In this document: positions 1 to 5,061 of the stretch, piece by piece
Position numbering within the stretch: position 1 is the first letter of the stretch
How the letters are laid out: every line of letters starts with the position of its first letter
The notes under the pieces: model-generated
Seen by the model: the letters and a program-made list of their open reading frames with translations, nothing else
Told to the model about the DNA's origin: nothing
Database searches by the model: none
NCBI GenBank assembly: GCA_003648815.1
Contig: QMPZ01000121.1
Span: forward strand, 1 to 5,061
From: Candidatus Aerophobota bacterium
Lineage (GTDB): Bacteria; Aerophobota; Aerophobia; Aerophobales; B47-G16
Length of the DNA: 5,061 nt
Direction of reading: 5' to 3'
Made by a program: the position numbers and the translations under genes

Positions 1-50
1 AGAGAGAGCCGAAGATCCTAAAGGATGAAGAGTCGGAGGTAGAAAAGTGA
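1..50 (+). CDS. 3' end of an unidentified upstream gene (partial)
   Basis: The frame starting at base 3 is open from the window edge to a TGA at 48-50 and encodes a charged tail, REPKILKDEESEVEK. The TGA overlaps the GTG start of the next gene (GTGA, 47-50), an arrangement typical of translationally coupled operon genes; that overlap is the main reason for calling this a gene end. Fifteen residues are too few to identify a family. The other two forward frames stop earlier, at 19-21 and 26-28, so if the upstream gene ended in one of those the junction would be a short gap instead. Confidence 0.45.
   Translation, partial: REPKILKDEESEVEK
35..40 (+). promoter_or_regulatory. Ribosome binding site fixing the GTG start at 47
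   Basis: GGAGGT lies 6 bases before the GTG at 47. This strong Shine-Dalgarno match supports the GTG as the true start of the thymidylate synthase-like gene over the first internal ATG, which is at residue 53 of the same frame. Confidence 0.75.
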
Positions 51-871
51 ACGACAAACAGACCGGCTGTCCGGTTATCAAGGTAAGAGGAGAAACCCTG
101 CCCGAGGTATGGGAAAAGTCTGTAGTAAGGTGTTGGGAGGAGGGAATAGAGGTGAGGACCGAATATGATAGACCAGAAGATCCTCCCAGCAAGGATTGTA
201 CGATGATTATGGAGGTAAACTATCCCCTGAAAGAGCCGCGTCTACACAGGGCATTTCCAGCAGGTCTATCTGACCTTGAGGTTTACCGGGAGGAAGTCCT
301 GCTGGGAGTTCACGATGATTGGATCAATCCCGAGGAGGGAAAATGGGAATATACTTATCACGAGCGTCTCTTCAACTATAAACTCTCCTTCGAGGAGAAA
401 GGGATTGATCAGATAGAATTTATTGTGAGAAAACTATCCAGAACCCCTTATTCGCGAAGAGCTCAAGCGGTCACCTGGAAGGCCTGGCTTGACCCAAACT
501 TTGACCATCCCCCCTGCCTGCAGCGTCTCTGGTTTCGTATTTTCGGAAACAGCCTTCAGCTAAACGTCCACATGAGAAGCAACGATGCCTTCAAAGCCGC
601 CTTTATGAATATGTTCGCTTTCACGGAACTACAAAGATTGGTCGCTGAAAGAATTAGCGAGAGAACAGGTAAAAAGATAAATGTGGGAAAGTATGTTCAC
701 ATCTCTGACAGTTACCACATCTACGGTTCTTATTATGAGGAGTTTAAAGGCTTTCTGGATACCTTAAAGAAGAGGTCCTTTGAGGAAAGGACGTGGCCTA
801 CCTCTTTTGCCAAGCCCTTTTTCGAGGAGGGGAAAAAGAGGATAGAGAGAGAAAAAAGGAAAAATCTATGA
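47..871 (+). CDS. Divergent thymidylate synthase-family protein
   Basis: This 274-residue protein belongs to the thymidylate synthase/dCMP hydroxymethylase fold, cytosolic enzymes that add a one-carbon unit to C5 of a pyrimidine nucleotide. Visible landmarks, aligned by eye to E. coli ThyA, are SRR at 136-138 (phosphate-binding arginines), PPC with catalytic Cys157, RSND at 177-180, Asn188 (matching the uracil-reading Asn177, which is Asp in dCMP hydroxymethylase) and HIY at 224-226. The base is therefore inferred to be uracil-type. Odd points: the residue after the catalytic Cys is Leu instead of the usual His, no IWDEWAD-like folate segment is visible in the N-terminal half, and the protein ends about 48 residues after HIY in a lysine/arginine-rich tail without the usual C-terminal closing segment. 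The general look recalls archaeal-type short thymidylate synthases. The start is GTG, coupled to the preceding gene, and the stop overlaps the epimerase start. It could be a true dTMP-forming enzyme or a hydroxymethylase-like relative; the family is sure, the reaction is not. Confidence 0.85.
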   Translation: MNDKQTGCPVIKVRGETLPEVWEKSVVRCWEEGIEVRTEYDRPEDPPSKDCTMIMEVNYPLKEPRLHRAFPAGLSDLEVYREEVLLGVHDDWINPEEGKWEYTYHERLFNYKLSFEEKGIDQIEFIVRKLSRTPYSRRAQAVTWKAWLDPNFDHPPCLQRLWFRIFGNSLQLNVHMRSNDAFKAAFMNMFAFTELQRLVAERISERTGKKINVGKYVHISDSYHIYGSYYEEFKGFLDTLKKRSFEERTWPTSFAKPFFEEGKKRIEREKRKNL

Positions 872-1818
872 GGAAGGTGCTGGTAACTGGAGGAGCTGGT
901 TTCATCGGCTCTCATATCGTCGATGGGTATTTGAAAGGGGGCTGGCAGGTAGTGGTGATAGACAACCTTTCCACGGGAAAGAGGAAGAACTTGAACAAAA
1001 AAGCCAAATTTTATCAAATGGATATCAGGGACAAAAGGCTGGATGAGGTTTTTTTGCAGGAAGAATTTGACCTGGTCAATCACCATGCTGCCCAGATAAA
1101 CGTAAGAACCTCTGTGGAAAAACCTCTCTTTGATGCTCAAGTAAACATACTGGGGACGCTAAACCTTCTGGCCAGTTGCATCAAATATGGTGTCAAAAAC
1201 TTCATCTTTGCTTCCTCAGGAGGAGCGATCTACGGAGAACCCGAGCAGCTTCCGGTAAATGAATACCATCCCAAAAATCCCCTCTCTCCCTATGGAATCT
1301 CCAAGCACGTCGTCGAGCACTACCTTTACTCCTACAGGAAAAACTTTGGCTTAAACTGCATCAGTCTGCGCTATGGAAACGTCTACGGACCTCGCCAGGA
1401 CCCCTACGGAGAGGCAGGGGTAATCTCCATCTTTACCCGAAAGATCCTTCAAGGAGAGCGGCCCCAAATATTTGGAGATGGAAAGCAGCTGAGGGACTAC
1501 GTCTATGTGGGTGACGTGGTAGAGGTCAATATGCTGGTCAGTCAAAAAATGGAAAAGCTTAGCAAGAGAAAGGCAAGCTCCCCGGATGATCTGGCCTACA
1601 ATATAGGCACGGGAAAAGGGACCTCGGTAAATTATTTATATAAGCTACTATCTGAGACTGTTGATCTTAAGAAAGACCCTGTTTACGCGCCACCCAGAAA
1701 GGGTGAGATAAGAAAGATATATTTAGACTCCACAAAGGCAAAAAGGGAACTTGGCTGGCAGGCGAAGACGGACCTGCCCCAGGGCCTTGAGGCCATCATA
1801 AAGTGGTTTGAAGACTAA
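868..1818 (+). CDS. NAD-dependent nucleotide-sugar epimerase/dehydratase (UDP-glucose 4-epimerase-like, extended SDR)
   Basis: This 316-residue protein has the full-length extended short-chain dehydrogenase layout. The Rossmann NAD site is TGGAGFIG at 7-14, Asp32 ends the second strand and should bind the adenosine ribose, and DIRD follows at 52-55. The catalytic set is Ser117 in SSGGAIYG and Tyr142-x3-Lys146. The sugar-nucleotide half shows RYGNVYGPR (168-176) and a GDGKQLRDYVYVGD stretch typical of UDP-glucose/UDP-GlcNAc 4-epimerases. The likely role is interconversion of UDP-hexoses for cell-surface glycans, though a 4,6-dehydratase or another epimerase cannot be excluded. The start is ATG 868, not the upstream in-frame ATG at 793: it matches the family N-terminus (MRKVLVTGG), has AAGGA at 856-860 seven bases before it, and overlaps the previous stop as ATGA (868-871), implying translational coupling with the thymidylate synthase-like gene. 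No clear terminator follows. Confidence 0.9.
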   Translation: MRKVLVTGGAGFIGSHIVDGYLKGGWQVVVIDNLSTGKRKNLNKKAKFYQMDIRDKRLDEVFLQEEFDLVNHHAAQINVRTSVEKPLFDAQVNILGTLNLLASCIKYGVKNFIFASSGGAIYGEPEQLPVNEYHPKNPLSPYGISKHVVEHYLYSYRKNFGLNCISLRYGNVYGPRQDPYGEAGVISIFTRKILQGERPQIFGDGKQLRDYVYVGDVVEVNMLVSQKMEKLSKRKASSPDDLAYNIGTGKGTSVNYLYKLLSETVDLKKDPVYAPPRKGEIRKIYLDSTKAKRELGWQAKTDLPQGLEAIIKWFED

Positions 1819-1886
1819 TATACCTACCTCTTTTCTTCTCCTGGAATGTCACCTTAATAACGATAACCAGCATCCTTACACAGGGA

Positions 1887-1914
1887 TTGACAAGTTTAAA
1901 ATTTTTCATATACT
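1887..1914 (+). promoter_or_regulatory. Sigma-70-type promoter of the IclR gene
   Basis: A perfect -35 box TTGACA (1887-1892) and a -10 box TATACT (1909-1914, five of six consensus bases) are separated by 16 bases of AT-rich spacer. Transcription would start near 1921, giving a leader of about 43 bases before the ATG at 1965. It sits in the 146-base gap after the epimerase, so the regulator can be expressed independently of the left operon. Confidence 0.75.
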
Positions 1915-1933
1915 ACGAACAAAAAAGGAAATA

Positions 1934-1952
1934 TCTTCTGTAAAATAGAAGA
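1934..1952. promoter_or_regulatory. Small inverted repeat in the IclR leader (possible operator)
   Basis: TCTTCT (1934-1939) and AGAAGA (1947-1952) form perfect six-base arms around a seven-base AT-rich spacer. It lies just downstream of the predicted transcription start and touches the ribosome binding site AAAGGAG (1952-1958). IclR-family proteins often repress their own genes, so an autoregulatory operator is possible; a weak RNA hairpin near the ribosome site is an alternative. The arms are short and could be chance. Confidence 0.3.
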
Positions 1953-1964
1953 AAGGAGAGCAAG

Positions 1965-2750
1965 ATGACAAAAGAACAACCCAACTATCCTATAAAGGTC
2001 ATGGACAAATCCCTCTCTGTTATGGAGCTTTTGCTAAGGCATGCCTCTCCTATGAGCATAACTGAGATCAGCGAAAAGCTGGGAATTTATCCAAGCGTCG
2101 TTCATCGCATATTAGACACCTTAAGGTACTGGGGATATGTAGAGCAAGATCCCATTACCCAGAAGTACCAGCTTGGTCTCAAAGTTGTGGAATTGGGAAT
2201 GGCTAAGCTTCGTCAGATGGACCTGGTAAAGGAGGCTACTCCATATCTTAAGGAGCTGGTAAACCGATGTGATGAGACCGTGCACTTAGGTGTTTTGGAA
2301 GATGGACAGGTCCTTTACCTGGCTAAGGAAGAGCCATCTCAGACAGTGAGGATGGTCTCTTACGTGGGAAGGCGAGCTCCCGTTCACTGCACGGCCTTAG
2401 GAAAGGTGCTTTTGGCTTATCTTTCAAAAAAGGAAAGAAAAAACATTCTCAAAAAGAGGGGGCTGCCCCGCTTTACCGAGAACACCATAACCGATGAGAA
2501 AGCTCTGGAAGAGGAGCTCCAGAAGGTAAAAGAACAAGGCTTTGCTCTGGACAGACAAGAGCATGAGAAGGATATCCGCTGCATAGCCTGTCCCATAAGG
2601 AATCATCAAGGAAAGGTGATTGCTGCAATAAGCATCTCCGGCCCTACCTACAGGATGGACGCAGAAAAGCAGGCTCATTTAAGGGAGGATCTTGTCCGCA
2701 CAGCCGAGGAGATATCCAAGAGGCTTGGATGGAGTGGTAAGGAAACATAG
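1965..2750 (+). CDS. IclR-family transcriptional regulator
   Basis: This 261-residue protein has the standard IclR length and two-part structure. The N-terminal winged helix-turn-helix covers about residues 13-75, with MSITEISEKLGI as first helix and turn and PSVVHRILDTLRYWGYV (43-59) as recognition helix and following strand. The C-terminal effector-binding domain (about 90-258) shows the family signature GRRAPVHCTALGKVLLA (135-151) and the DRQEHEKDIRCIACPI stretch (196-211), whose Glu199 and Cys206 match positions that commonly line the ligand pocket. IclR proteins act as dimers or tetramers and repress or activate nearby catabolic operons in response to a small metabolite. The gene has its own promoter and AAAGGAG six bases before the ATG. 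It lies 294 bases upstream of the oxidoreductase fusion on the same strand, the most likely target besides itself; this is inferred from position only. The effector cannot be read from the sequence. Confidence 0.93.
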   Translation: MTKEQPNYPIKVMDKSLSVMELLLRHASPMSITEISEKLGIYPSVVHRILDTLRYWGYVEQDPITQKYQLGLKVVELGMAKLRQMDLVKEATPYLKELVNRCDETVHLGVLEDGQVLYLAKEEPSQTVRMVSYVGRRAPVHCTALGKVLLAYLSKKERKNILKKRGLPRFTENTITDEKALEEELQKVKEQGFALDRQEHEKDIRCIACPIRNHQGKVIAAISISGPTYRMDAEKQAHLREDLVRTAEEISKRLGWSGKET

Positions 2751-2780
2751 TTTGCCTGAAAGGTTACAGAAGCTCCACAT

Positions 2781-2862
2781 CCTTAATTTTTCCCCTCCTT
2801 TCCCTTGAGGAGAGGAAAAAGATAAGTTGTCCCACCTTAATCCTTCTCCTCAAGGGGAAGGA
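2781..2862. repeat. Double quasi-palindromic intergenic repeat
   Basis: Two related units lie head to tail after the IclR gene, each introduced by CCTTAAT (2781-2787 and 2835-2841). Unit A folds into arms 2787-2798 and 2809-2820 (11 of 12 pairs, 10-base loop). Unit B folds into arms 2841-2849 and 2854-2862 (nine pairs including one G-U in RNA, loop TCAA). The cores also pair with each other: 2797-2815 is nearly the reverse complement of 2842-2861 (one substitution and one added base), so the region could form one long hairpin. A pyrimidine-rich CTCCTCAAGGGGA-type core following CCTTAAT recalls short palindromic repeats found scattered between genes in many bacterial genomes. Neither hairpin is followed by a T-run on either strand, so a simple intrinsic terminator is not supported, although transcript-end protection is possible. 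Confidence 0.65.
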
Positions 2863-3012
2863 AAAGAGAAAGCAGATCGAGGACAAAAGCTCTAAGAAGG
2901 AAGCTTTAAGGGATACTTTTGCATAGAGACATATACCAGCCCAAAGGTCAAAAGCTCAATACAGATGCTATCAATGGCTAAAGGGGACTTTGGGTAGCAT
3001 AAAAAGGTGATT

Positions 3013-3020
3013 GGTTAACC
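3013..3020. promoter_or_regulatory. GGTTAACC palindrome before the fusion gene (weak operator candidate)
   Basis: A perfect eight-base palindrome is centred about 28 bases before the ATG at 3045 and ends 12 bases before the ribosome site. Its position would suit a regulator binding site, for instance for the adjacent IclR protein, but it is short, and the only other support is a flanking AGGT/ACCT pair (3005-3008, 3018-3021). Confidence 0.2.
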
Positions 3021-3032
3021 TCGATATCCTTC

Positions 3033-3038
3033 AGGAGG
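3033..3038 (+). promoter_or_regulatory. Ribosome binding site fixing the ATG start at 3045
   Basis: AGGAGG lies six bases before ATG 3045, a full Shine-Dalgarno match that settles the start of the fusion gene and predicts efficient translation. Confidence 0.85.
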
Positions 3039-3044
3039 AAGGGT

Positions 3045-5061
3045 ATGCCTGATCTTTCTACAAGCTACGTTGGTTTGAAACTAAGATCCCCCATTATCGC
3101 TGGATCAGCAGGAATCACGGAGAACCTGGAGAGGATGAAGAAAGCTCAGGACAGTGGAGCCGGAGCGGTGGTGATAAAATCACTATTTGAGGAAAAGATA
3201 TCTCGGACCTCTCCCACCCCTCGCTTCAAAATCATCTACCACTCCACAGCCGGCAAAGATAGCTTTTCCTTATACTCTTATGAGCAGGCAAGCGAGTGGG
3301 AGCTGAAAAGATACGCTGAGGAAATTACCAGGGCAAAAAGAGAGCTTACGATACCCGTCATAGCAAGCATAAATTGTATCACCGAAGAGGGATGGGCATC
3401 CTATGCTAAGGAGATGGAAAAGGCAGGAGCTGATGCCCTGGAAATCAACCTGTCCTGTCCTCACGGCTCCATAACCTTCAGAGGAGGAAATGTCGAGGAA
3501 AAGATAATAAGGACAGCAAAATTGGTGAGAGAAAGCGTTTCTTTACCCATTATTGCCAAACTCAGCCCTCAGCTGACCTCTCCCCTTGAAATGGTCAAGA
3601 GGCTGCAGGGTGTGGGAATAGATGGGGTCACCATTTTCAACCGTCTCACCGGTCTGGAAATAGACATAAATGAGCAAAAACCCGTCATGCACGAAGGATA
3701 TGCTGGCCATGGAGGTCCCTGGGCCATACAATATCCCTTGCGGTGGATAAGCGAGATATATCCGCAGGTGAGGATAGATATAAGTGGAAGCGGAGGAGTC
3801 TGTTCAGCTGAGGATGTGATAAAGTATCTTTTGGCCGGAGCCACCACAGTTCAGACGGTCACGGCCATAGTCTTGAACGGCTACGGAATCATAAGGGAGC
3901 TCAATTATGGATTAAAAAGATATATGGAGGAGAAGGGATATGAAAGGATTGAGGAGTTCAGGGGCAGAATATGCTCGAAGATAAAGGGAACCTACCAGAT
4001 TAAAAGAGCTCATTATCTTAAGGCAAAGATAGATGATAGATTAATTTCTCCCTGTCAGGCTGCCTGTCCGGCAAAAGTTGACGTTCAAGGATATATCGCC
4101 TTAATTGGTGAGGGCAGGTTCAGCGAGGCCTTTCAGCTGATCAAAGAAAAACTTCCCCTTCCCTCTGTGCTGTCTCGAGTATGTCCGGCTCCCTGCGAGA
4201 AGGAATGCCTAAGGCAAAGATTTGATGAAGCTGTTTCCATCAACGCCTTGAAGAGGTTCTTATGCGATTGGGCCAGGAAAAACTTCCAACCTCCAGCCTC
4301 CAGCTTTAAACCTCCCATTTCCGGTCCCAGGATAGCCGTCATTGGATCAGGCCCGGCAGGCCTTACCTGTGCTCATGATCTGGCAAGGATGGGCTACGAG
4401 GTTACTATCTTTGAATCGCAGGGCATTGCCGGAGGAATGCTATCCTTGGGAATTCCTGAATATCGCCTGCCAAAGGAGATAGTTCAGGAGGAAGTTGAGG
4501 AGATTAAAAGGTTGGGGATAAAGATAAAGCTGAATACATCCATCGGCAAGGATTTAACCTTAAATGACCTCAAAGAGGCCGGCTACAAAGCTATCTTTAT
4601 AGCTACAGGAGCTCACAGGGAAAGGAAGCTACACATTCCGGGAGAAAATTTGGAAGGGGTATCGTCCGGACTTTCCTTCTTGAGGGATTTAAACTCCGGC
4701 AAAAGGGTGAAGGTGGGAAAGAGGGTGGCTGTCATTGGAGGTGGAAACACGGCCGTGGATGCAGCCCGCTGCAGCATTCGTTTGGGAGCGAAGGAGGTAT
4801 ATTTGATTTACCGCAGGACAAAGGAGGAGATGCCCGCCATCAGCGAGGAAGTGGACGAGGCAGAGAAAGAAGGGGTCAAGATAATGTATCTTACCTCTCC
4901 TGTGAAAATTAAGGGAAGGAATGGGAAGGTGAAGGAGCTTGAGTGTGTTCCTTTGGTCCTGGGTGAGAGGGATGAAAGTGGAAGGAGAAGGCCTCTTTCC
5001 ATTCCCGCCACCTCTTTTTCTTTAAAAGTTGATACGGTGATCGTGGCCATTGGCCAGGTTC
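3045..5061 (+). CDS. DHOD-like FMN barrel fused to GltD/PreT-like Fe-S/FAD/NAD(P)H oxidoreductase (3' partial)
   Basis: One frame stays open for 672 codons to the window edge. Residues 1 to about 310 are a dihydroorotate dehydrogenase/PreA-type FMN barrel, with SLFEEKI (46-52), EINLSCPHG (133-141; Cys138 is the expected catalytic cysteine, Asn135 a substrate or flavin ligand), AKLSP (171-175), IFNR (197-200) and a GSGG phosphate-site loop (248-251). Residues 330-410 are the N-terminal Fe-S region of the GltD family, with Cys337-x3-Cys341-Pro and Cys380-x3-Cys384-x3-Cys388. After a proline-rich linker (413-429) come the FAD site GSGPAG (434-439) with Glu457, the GltD-type GGMLSLGIPEYRLPK stretch (463-477), the NAD(P)H site GGGNTAVDAAR (565-575), YRRTKEEMPA (589-598) and the start of the returning FAD strand VIVAIGQ (665-671). 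Expected chemistry is electron transfer from NAD(P)H through FAD and Fe-S to FMN to reduce a substrate, or the reverse. The parts match dihydropyrimidine dehydrogenase (PreA plus PreT) in the opposite order. The substrate is unknown; part of the FAD domain and any C-terminal ferredoxin domain lie outside the window. Confidence 0.88.
   Translation, partial: MPDLSTSYVGLKLRSPIIAGSAGITENLERMKKAQDSGAGAVVIKSLFEEKISRTSPTPRFKIIYHSTAGKDSFSLYSYEQASEWELKRYAEEITRAKRELTIPVIASINCITEEGWASYAKEMEKAGADALEINLSCPHGSITFRGGNVEEKIIRTAKLVRESVSLPIIAKLSPQLTSPLEMVKRLQGVGIDGVTIFNRLTGLEIDINEQKPVMHEGYAGHGGPWAIQYPLRWISEIYPQVRIDISGSGGVCSAEDVIKYLLAGATTVQTVTAIVLNGYGIIRELNYGLKRYMEEKGYERIEEFRGRICSKIKGTYQIKRAHYLKAKIDDRLISPCQAACPAKVDVQGYIALIGEGRFSEAFQLIKEKLPLPSVLSRVCPAPCEKECLRQRFDEAVSINALKRFLCDWARKNFQPPASSFKPPISGPRIAVIGSGPAGLTCAHDLARMGYEVTIFESQGIAGGMLSLGIPEYRLPKEIVQEEVEEIKRLGIKIKLNTSIGKDLTLNDLKEAGYKAIFIATGAHRERKLHIPGENLEGVSSGLSFLRDLNSGKRVKVGKRVAVIGGGNTAVDAARCSIRLGAKEVYLIYRRTKEEMPAISEEVDEAEKEGVKIMYLTSPVKIKGRNGKVKELECVPLVLGERDESGRRRPLSIPATSFSLKVDTVIVAIGQV
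4283..4316 (+). repeat. Short CCTCCAG-type repeat encoding the interdomain linker
   Basis: Inside the fusion gene the DNA becomes a pyrimidine/CAG-rich run of near-repeats (CTTCCAA, CCTCCAG, CCTCCAG, then CTTTAAACCTCCC). It encodes residues 413-424 of the proline-rich linker between the Fe-S region and the FAD domain. The base pattern differs from the purine-rich coding strand around it. Its reverse complement resembles simple GGCTGGA-type repeats often seen between genes in other genomes, so the linker may have been expanded by a small repeat; this is an inference from pattern only. Confidence 0.4.

Larger units (their letters stand above)
2751..3044. other. Intergenic region between the IclR gene and the oxidoreductase fusion
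   Basis: No coding frame with a plausible start and ribosome site is seen in these 294 bases. The left third holds the double palindromic repeat. The rest shows a CAAAAGCTC direct repeat (2884-2892 and 2949-2957, 65 bases apart), a small AAAGCT/AGCTTT inverted repeat (2886-2891 and 2902-2907) and a GGTTAACC palindrome near the downstream gene. No -35/-10 pair of acceptable spacing was found, so the fusion gene is either read through from the IclR promoter or uses an activator-dependent or non-consensus promoter here. Confidence 0.6.

Noticed and set aside
793..867. In-frame upstream start (ATG 793) for the epimerase
   Set aside because: It would add 25 residues inside the thymidylate synthase-like gene with no family match. 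ATG 868 has a ribosome site, an ATGA overlap and the family N-terminus MRKVLVTGG.
733..1140. Long minus-strand open frame across the junction of the first two genes
   Set aside because: It lies opposite two well-identified plus-strand genes and its product resembles no family; it is a shadow.
1819..1886. Terminator or small gene after the epimerase
   Set aside because: No stable hairpin with a T-run and no frame with a start and ribosome site are visible in this short stretch.
2787..2862. Intrinsic terminator for the IclR gene
   Set aside because: The hairpins are real, but neither is followed by a run of T on the + strand, and the same holds on the minus strand.
2905..3000. Consensus promoter for the fusion gene
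   Set aside because: TATACC (2932-2937), TATCAA (near 2970) and CATAAA (near 2998) resemble -10 boxes, but none has a credible -35 box at 15-19 bases.
3045..4040. Calling the FMN barrel simply dihydroorotate dehydrogenase (pyrD)
   Set aside because: The NLSCPHG loop, the IFNR motif and the fusion to a GltD-type module point away from canonical pyrimidine biosynthesis.
4133..4342. Minus-strand open frame opposite the Fe-S region and linker
   Set aside because: It is covered by the clearly coding plus-strand fusion frame, and its repetitive Gly/Leu/Glu/Ala part is only the reverse of the linker repeat.

Overview
The window appears to come from a bacterium, probably an anaerobic and possibly thermophilic one. 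Signs of this are strong Shine-Dalgarno sites before every gene, a near-consensus sigma-70 promoter, an IclR regulator, tight gene packing, and heavy use of AGA/AGG arginine and ATA isoleucine codons with moderate GC (judged by eye). The lineage cannot be fixed from the sequence. A deep-branching anaerobic phylum or a Firmicutes-like organism would fit. All genes read on the + strand.

Left block (1-1818): the last codons of an unidentified gene run into a thymidylate synthase-family gene (47-871) through a GTGA overlap. That gene runs into a nucleotide-sugar epimerase/dehydratase of the extended SDR family (868-1818) through an ATGA overlap. The three therefore look like one translationally coupled operon that begins outside the window. 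The thymidylate synthase homologue keeps the nucleotide-binding and catalytic residues but lacks the usual folate-side segment and C-terminal tail.

Middle (1819-3044): a 146-base gap carries a good promoter and a small inverted repeat in front of an IclR-family regulator (1965-2750). A 294-base gap follows, holding a double quasi-palindromic repeat (2781-2862) and no convincing promoter or terminator.

Right block (3045 to the window edge): one uninterrupted reading frame of at least 672 codons fuses an N-terminal dihydroorotate dehydrogenase-like FMN barrel to a GltD/PreT-like module (Fe-S cysteines, FAD domain, NAD(P)H domain). These are the parts of dihydropyrimidine dehydrogenase, but with the FMN barrel first, the reverse of the animal enzyme. 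Its substrate pocket mixes features of PreA/dihydropyrimidine dehydrogenase with those of the uncharacterised DHOD-like family. The IclR gene just upstream may control it. This fusion is the most interesting object in the window; its substrate is unknown and its 3' end lies beyond the window.
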